Assembly (NCBI GenBank): GCA_949358305.1
Contig: OX442317.1
Span: forward strand, 7,940,186-8,004,185
Reading direction: 5' to 3'
Source: Strigamia acuminata
Taxonomy: Eukaryota > Arthropoda > Chilopoda > Geophilomorpha > Linotaeniidae
DNA length: 64,000 nt
Both the position numbers and the translations under genes were made by a program. Below are positions 58,401-64,000 of this stretch, one piece after another. The notes below the pieces were generated by a model, which was not told the DNA's origin, made no database searches, and was given only the letters and a program-made list of their open reading frames with translations. Numbering within the stretch: the first letter of the stretch is position 1; each line of letters starts with the position of its first letter.

Positions 58401-61350
58401 TGCCGGGATTACACACGACTAGTTTTCGTAGCCAAAAGGGCAGGGCGTTTATCGGCTGTTTAATCGGCGGTTTTAATTCACTCGCGTTGAGTTCCGGTGG
58501 AATTTTCACGTTTTGTGGTGGAAGCGTGTAGTTGTTGTGGAAAAAATGCTTAAAAATAATAAATAATGATTATTAATAATTTATTTATTTATTTTTTAAC
58601 AATGATTTACTCTGACGGGATTATCGGGCGCTTTTAGTGATTTTAGATTTTTAATTCTGTGCCTGATTTGCTTCTCTGTTTTCGCCGGTAACATGTGTTC
58701 CTGTATCGTTTGGTGGCAAGGTAGGTCTTTGAGACTTATAAACTGCTCCAATCCCATAGCCAGCAAGCTGTAAAATATTATTTTATTAAATATTTTCACG
58801 ATTGAATGCGGTTGGGGTAAATTACTTGTCTTCAGCTTCGCTGAACACAACTTTGCTCTTGATGAATGCGGTTGAAAACCCGCAAACCGGTAACAATTCG
58901 GGATATATCGACACCTTCGAATTGCTTATCGTACATTTAGCTTTGTGGGTCAACCCGGGCCCGGTTTTCACTGAAATTAAAGAAACATCGCACCATTCAA
59001 TTACACCACCATTAAATTACGAATAATTTTTACTTCTGAATTTTTGTCCCTTTGCCGTCTGCGGTACGAAAGTGTCGACGTAATTCGTGACTAATTCGAC
59101 TCCATCCGTTAAGTTAGCGGCGTTAAAAGCCGATAGGTATCCCGTTGCCATGGTATTTTGAATAGCAAACGCTTGTACCTCGATCTGGAGAAAGAAAAAT
59201 CATCAAAAACTGGATTTAGTGAATATTTTATATAATAATAATCCTACTAATAATCGGAAATAGGTTTCTTTGATAATTTGGTACTCCTCGACCGACGACG
59301 CGAGAATAAATCCTTGAACTAAAAGCTGAACGTGCTAATGAGAAAAAAAAAGAATTAATTATTTATTGCAATTGAAAAAAAAAAAAAGGAAAACTTAAAA
59401 ATTTAAAAATTAGGTACTTTTCTCATCTGTTCATCGAGTTGAAGTCTTTCGACCTGGCCGATCAAAGCCAACGATTCGGTCGCTTCGGAGTCAGTTTTAC
59501 TGTTGTCCCGTTCGTCGACCACTTTACTCGCCATTGTAAGTGCCAAATCAGTTGACCTTACACGAAATTTTTCACAATTACGGTTAATTTTCAATCATTT
59601 GACGCGACCAATTAACTAACTGCGTGTTTTTGGAGCTCTCATCGTCTTCAAATTCATCCAACTCCATTTCGGCCGCTTCAAATAACTCCGCCATTAATTC
59701 ACTCAATTCCTTTTCTACAAAAATTAAATATAAAAATAAAAAAAACTACAAAAATAAAAATATTTATTATTTCCCCCAAAAATGCTCACATACGATACTT
59801 CTTATAAAATAATTTTTTTTTCTCGCAGGGACCCTCGAATATAAACATTTTAATTACTCGTAATCTTCACTGCACGGTCATCTCTCAGGTCCTCCCTATC
59901 CAACACTTCATTATCCTCCAAAAAATTATATTCGGGATCTTCCGTCTCATCGTCCCCGACATCAGACACATTATGCTTCCCTACAAACACAAAACAATTA
60001 TCACAACTTAATATTTCGATTTAAACCGAATAAATACTTGGCGTCAACACAAATTCGTGCAAGAAATCGACCCAATCCTCATCGTCACAATCCGAATCGT
60101 ACATATCGGTCGTGATGTCCGGCGCCACAAAAGACGACTCGATCGACTCTAATAACGTGTCGGTTAAAGGAAGCTTCGATCGGGTCCGACATGCAATTGT
60201 ATCCTAGAAAAATCACAATTTTAATCAAATAATTCTTAAATTGGATTAAAATTGAGTGCGAGCAGGTGCAGAAATGAGCTTACTCCCGCACTCAGTTGCT
60301 CGAATGACTCCGTTAAAGATGTGACGGATGAATGGGCCAACTACAAGTTAGATTATTAGTTTATTAATTTCTTGGGGCCTTTGAAACTCACTATTTCCGC
60401 ATCCGTTTCGACATTTTGCTCGGTCGTCGGCTCGGTTTGCAGCGTCGGTGCTCGCTCGATCGAATCGTCCACTTGAGAATTAACACTTTTATCTAAATCT
60501 GTCTATAAAGGAGTCAAAATATACAAATTGTATTTTTTAAAACACAATTTAATACTTCTTCGTCCGCTTCGGGAGTGTATTCTTCGTCGGATGAATTTTC
60601 TTCCTCGGAAAATTCCGTTTCCATTATTTTGCACGTACTTTGCGGCTTTTTAATCGGAGATATCGGCCACGGAACCTGAAATTTACCGATTAAAATTTAA
60701 AATCATTGAAAAATAATTTTTTTTTTGAATGATTAATACATTTGCGTTTTTCTCGATCAACTCCTTCGCTTTTGATCGAGTAAGTTTCGGTTCGTAAACG
60801 GCTTCTTCGACTTTGCTCGACGAATCCGCTAATTTATCTTCTTTCATCGTGTTCCTTACCATCGCTAAAACGTGTTCGTTTGTAATTACGTGCTGCAAAT
60901 TAATTAAAAAAATTAATTTCGTATTTTTAAAACTTAATATTTTATTACCCTTAATATGTTTTTGACGTTGACAGCCGATAAATTATTTTTCCACGATTTT
61001 TCTTCGAGTAATTCGTCAATTTCATGCTCGAATTGTCCCTTGATGACATCCGATTCCGAATCTTGTTTACATTTCTTCTGCGGTGTTTTCTTCATCCGTA
61101 AATAATATTGCACACTTTTTTTCGTCGTTTTGCTCACGGGATTCGACGTGGCCGCAGTTGCGTCGTGACTCAACTCGCCTTTAGAGCGCAAACCGTCGCC
61201 AACGTCGATGACAATTTCATCGGACGAATCGGTCGTCATCTTTATGCGTTTCGCTGGCGGTGAGGGTGAAGACGAACCCGATTCGCTTTGGGAAAGATTA
61301 GCCGCAGTTGCCGGCAATGGGCTCGTGATATCAGTTTGTTTCTCGTCCAT
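55500..61350 (-). CDS. GON4L: GON-4-like transcriptional regulator
   Basis: Nuclear co-regulator; relatives (Drosophila mute, vertebrate GON4L) bind YY1/Sin3/HDAC partners (family knowledge). Minus-strand exons: 60949..61350, 60740..60892, 60556..60675, 60392..60502, 60284..60340, 60038..60203, 59858..59980, 59621..59714, 59418..59556, 59248..59334, 59034..59184, 58826..58970, 58611..58767, 57754..58548, 57214..57351, 56984..57136, 56551..56928, 55754..56109, 55500..55698; 1307 residues (human about 2240). Signatures: NVKNILR/HVITNEHVLAM, YEPKLTRSKAKEL, PWPISPIKK, ACRTRSKLPLTDT, DPEYNFLED, IYPELLPVCGF, RIKNLKSLKAPDN, LPFWLRK, PAH-like helices (RDERETAFAQSYLLKVKE, FVAFLMPEQAMECG; about 900-1050) and a C-terminal SANT/Myb-type domain (ILKTCQQLG...SHQLGNKS; about 1220-1285). 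It is acidic throughout. The CQCRCH cluster near residue 1100 could bind metal (inference). Confidence 0.95.
56225..56350. repeat. 21-bp minisatellite in GON4L intron
   Basis: About six copies of a 21-bp unit (gcaattttagaccaaaaaaat) in intron 56110..56550. Confidence 0.9.
57420..57712. repeat. 31-bp minisatellite in GON4L intron
   Basis: In intron 57352..57753. The cleanest units are 31 bp (atgcatttttctcatttttc plus aaattaaaaaa) from 57555 to 57700, five copies. Diverged copies with acagttcaaaattgcatttc precede them. Confidence 0.92.
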
Positions 61351-61785
61351 TTCGCGATTAAAAATTAAAATCCACAATTAAATTGCCACTTGTATACATT
61401 TAAATGGGACACACGACCGCCATTTTGTCAATATTTGACGTCAAATCTACGAAAAACAAACATTTGACACTTTACATCAAATTTTATTCACCGATTATTT
61501 AATTTATCAATTAATTTGTTTTCATTTTATAATATAAAATAACTGATTTTGGTAAAATTATTTTTTGAAATAATTTTCTAGCATTTCGATCGACCAATCA
61601 AGCGGCGAATTTGAGCCGCCATATCAGCTTCTTAACCAATCAACGAATTTGTTGTTCTAAAATTAAATCTTGCGACAAACATAACATGACATCTCCACCT
61701 GAGTTACGATGCACAGATCGTGGCATTATAGCGAGGTAGCGCACGTACACCCTCACATTAATCAAAAATAAACACAAAAACAACG
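61351..61785. promoter_or_regulatory. divergent promoter region, GON4L / ANO8
   Basis: A 435-bp spacer between opposite start codons. It includes gccgccat on the GON4L side and aatttgagccgccat in the middle. No gene is seen; a shared promoter is likely. Confidence 0.45.
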
Positions 61786-64000
61786 ATGAAGGAAACGGAA
61801 ATTCTCCTGGGTAGAAGAAAGAGTTATTTCCCCGGCAAATCCTCGCTCCGTAGACGCAAATTCGGAGCAAAAATCGCATTTGCCAAAGGTACTCATTAGG
61901 CCTAACGCAAAAAAACCATTTAAAATGAACTAATTAATGAAAATAAATTAATTAAATTAATTATTTTGCAGAGGGTTTTGGCAAAAGTTTCCAATCGTCG
62001 TCAGATTTGATGAACCCAGCGAGTTTATGGATGCAAACGATTCCGACCGAAAACTGTGATGTTCTTCTAACGTTCCCGTCAAAATGTGAAAACCAGACGA
62101 TTATGTGGGTGTTATCGTGTCTCCGTACTCGATTACCGCAGCTGGACGTGCGGGTACGGCATCACGTGACGTCCAAAACATACGGATTTTATATGACAAC
62201 GTCTTTCGAAAAGTATATTTAATCGAATAAACGTAATTAAGGTTATTAATAGTGTTTTTTTCGCCTCTTTATTTATAGTTTGCTAAAAGGAGCCGAAGAA
62301 ATGCATTTGAGAAAACATTTAAAGGAAGAATACGGCGGAGGATTGAAGGAATTTATTGCCGATGGACAGAAATGTTTCGAAGGAATTGAAAATGCGAAAG
62401 ATTTCTTTTCAAGTTTAGAGAGGCAAAGCATTGTGTTGCATTTGTTGCATAGTTTACGCGCTGTGATCAGCGACAGTGTTGCAAATGTCAAATTTGTCGA
62501 AGGACAAGCAATAAGTAGAGATTTAAACACGAAAATTATGAAAATATAAAAATATAAAAATATTAAATTGATTTTTTAGTTCCAAAGTGCGTTTCCGAAG
62601 GAATTATATCGCAAGTTTTGCCGTTACATAAGGAGGAAATTGTCGAGCGATTGAGGCATAATTGGGTGCGCGCGTTTTTTAAAACTCAACCTTTAGGTAT
62701 GAATTTGTTTGAAATTTTGATATTTTATTGTTTATTTATTTTTCTTTTCGTTTCAGATGAAGTATGTGAATATTTCGGGGTGAAAATAGCAATTTATTTT
62801 GCTTGGTTAGGCCATTACACGTCCGCTTTAATGATTCCCGCCGCTTTTGGTTTTTTTTTGTGGATTATATTTCACGGTAGAAGTCAGGTCGAGCAGTTAA
62901 TTACGAAATTGTATTTATTGGACGATGATTTATTGATTTTTGCGCAGGTTATCGATGACGCTTGCTTCGTGTTGTTTGCATTTCTGAATGTTTTGTGGTC
63001 GACGCTTTACCTAATATCGTGGAAGAGGTATTGTGCCGAGTTGACGTATCGTTGGGGCACTTATGACGACGGCAATGAATTGTTGGCCGAACCGAGACCT
63101 CTGTACACAGTGGGTGCATGAAATCACTCATTTAATTTAACAATATTTTTAAAAAAAAATTATTTTTTTGGTTTTAGGGCGATCTTGAGCCGAGCAAAGT
63201 GACCGGTCGACCCGAACCTTGTTATCCAGCTTGGAAAAGGAATTTATTTCGTTATTGCATAAGTTTACCCGTGATCATCTTCTTTTTGAGCATCGTTTTG
63301 GTCGTTATGTTGGCAATGTTTCGATTCCAGGTGAATTTAACGGTCGAAAAACGTCAAAATTAGAAATTTAATCATTAAAAATGATTTTTTAAATAGGAAT
63401 TATGGGACGAAATGCTAATCAAACACGAATATCCATTTTTTCTAACGTACGTACCAAAAATTTCACTGGCGTTGGTCATAAGTGTTTTGGATACGGTCTA
63501 CCAAAAAGTTGCGGTTTGGTTAAATGATCAAGGTAAATCGAAAAAAAAATAAAAAACAAAAAACAATTAGTTATTATTATCATTCCGTGGCCCTATAGTG
63601 ATTTTTCTGTCCCTATTTTTATTCTTTTCGTCTTTTTTTGTTTGTTTTTGTATTATTATTTGGTTTTTATCAATTAATGTGCGAATGGTTTGTTACCACT
63701 CCAGAAAACTATAGGCTGGAAGAAACCTATGAAAATCATCTCATTCTTAAAATTGTTGTGGTTAGTACCATATTCTCCATACTCTCTGCTTGCGAATGCC
63801 TTTTTTCCATATTTTTTCCTCTATTTTGTTGCAATTTTTGTTCTGGTTTGTATTAGTGTGCTTTTTCATTCAATTTTTATGCGAATTAAATTAAAAATAA
63901 GTTGATTTAAATGTAATTTCCATTTTTACAGTTCCAGTTTGTCAATTCATTTCTCTCCTTGTTCTACCTCGCGTTTTATCTCCGAGATATGGAAAAATTA
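61786..64000 (+). CDS. ANO8: anoctamin-8 (partial, N-terminal part)
   Basis: TMEM16-family membrane protein; the human member tethers ER to plasma membrane (family knowledge). Exons: 61786..61888, 61972..62212, 62279..62514, 62580..62696, 62757..62887, 62948..63109, 63178..63330, 63397..63532, 63705..63760, 63932..64000 and onward; 468 codons visible, all in frame, cut by the window edge. Cytosolic N-terminal region (KETEILLGRRKSYFPGKSSL, MWVLSCLRTRLPQLDVRV), then membrane spans beginning at AIYFAWLGHYTSALMIPAAFG, and CFVLFAFLNVLWSTLYLISWKR, SLPVIIFFLSIVLVVMLAMF, PKISLALVISVLDTVY. Closest matches to ANO8 are VWLNDQENYRLEETYENHLI and FQFVNSFLSLFYLAFYL. The 60-bp intron 62888..62947 is a multiple of three without stops, so its retention would add 20 residues in frame. 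Confidence 0.95.

Noticed and set aside
62888..62947. Treating this stretch as coding (20 extra residues in ANO8)
   Set aside because: It has GT...AG ends, and the flanking exons align to ANO8 only when it is removed; retention remains possible but is not the main form.
1..64000. tRNA, rRNA and snRNA genes
   Set aside because: None was recognised by eye on either strand; a covariance-model scan would be needed to exclude them.

Overview
The window is nuclear DNA from an animal. It is AT-rich, and its genes are split by many short introns (often 55-80 bp) with GT/AG ends. Almost every gene has a clear human counterpart, and introns are numerous. This suggests a bilaterian invertebrate, perhaps an arthropod; the sequence alone does not fix the phylum. 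No bacterial, plasmid or organelle features were seen.

Layout, left to right: (1) 1-11545 (+), the C-terminal two thirds of a DmX-like/Rabconnectin-3 WD40 protein in 22 exons. (2) 13775-15917 (-), a C1orf43/NICE-3 homologue. (3) 16546-18181 (+), RGP1, the partner of RIC1 in the RAB6 exchange factor. (4) 18422-18900 (-), a 77-residue KGD4/MRPS36 homologue of the 2-oxoglutarate dehydrogenase complex. (5) 19496-28058 (+), a furin-type proprotein convertase with a long Cys-rich tail and one membrane span. (6) 28798-30560 (-), the alpha subunit of mitochondrial NAD-isocitrate dehydrogenase. (7) 30731-32566 (+), a HACD3-type 3-hydroxyacyl-CoA dehydratase. (8) 32894-35350 (+), a broken copy of the TFIIIC subunit gene GTF3C1. 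(9) About 35.4-52.9 kb, an accessory island of satellites, small transposons and unrecognised minus-strand multi-copy ORFs. (10) 53152-55433 (+), a FASTK-family mitochondrial RNA-binding protein. (11) 55500-61350 (-), GON4L. (12) 61786-64000 (+), the 5' part of anoctamin-8, cut by the window edge.

The conserved genes are housekeeping or secretory-pathway genes with no shared pathway. Several sit head to head (C1orf43/RGP1, KGD4/furin, IDH3A/HACD3, GON4L/ANO8) with spacers of about 170-630 bp, so shared promoters are likely. Exon models were built by hand from splice signals, reading-frame continuity and remembered family sequence. The frames close exactly for the intact genes; the start of HACD3 is unresolved and two genes are cut by the window edges.

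Two habits stand out. First, many of the larger introns are filled with unrelated minisatellites whose unit lengths cluster at 20-21 and 30-31 bp. Second, five introns use GC-AG ends. The island at 36-50 kb is the least explained part: repeated, shuffled gene copies, locally GC-richer than the surroundings, next to a decayed host gene.
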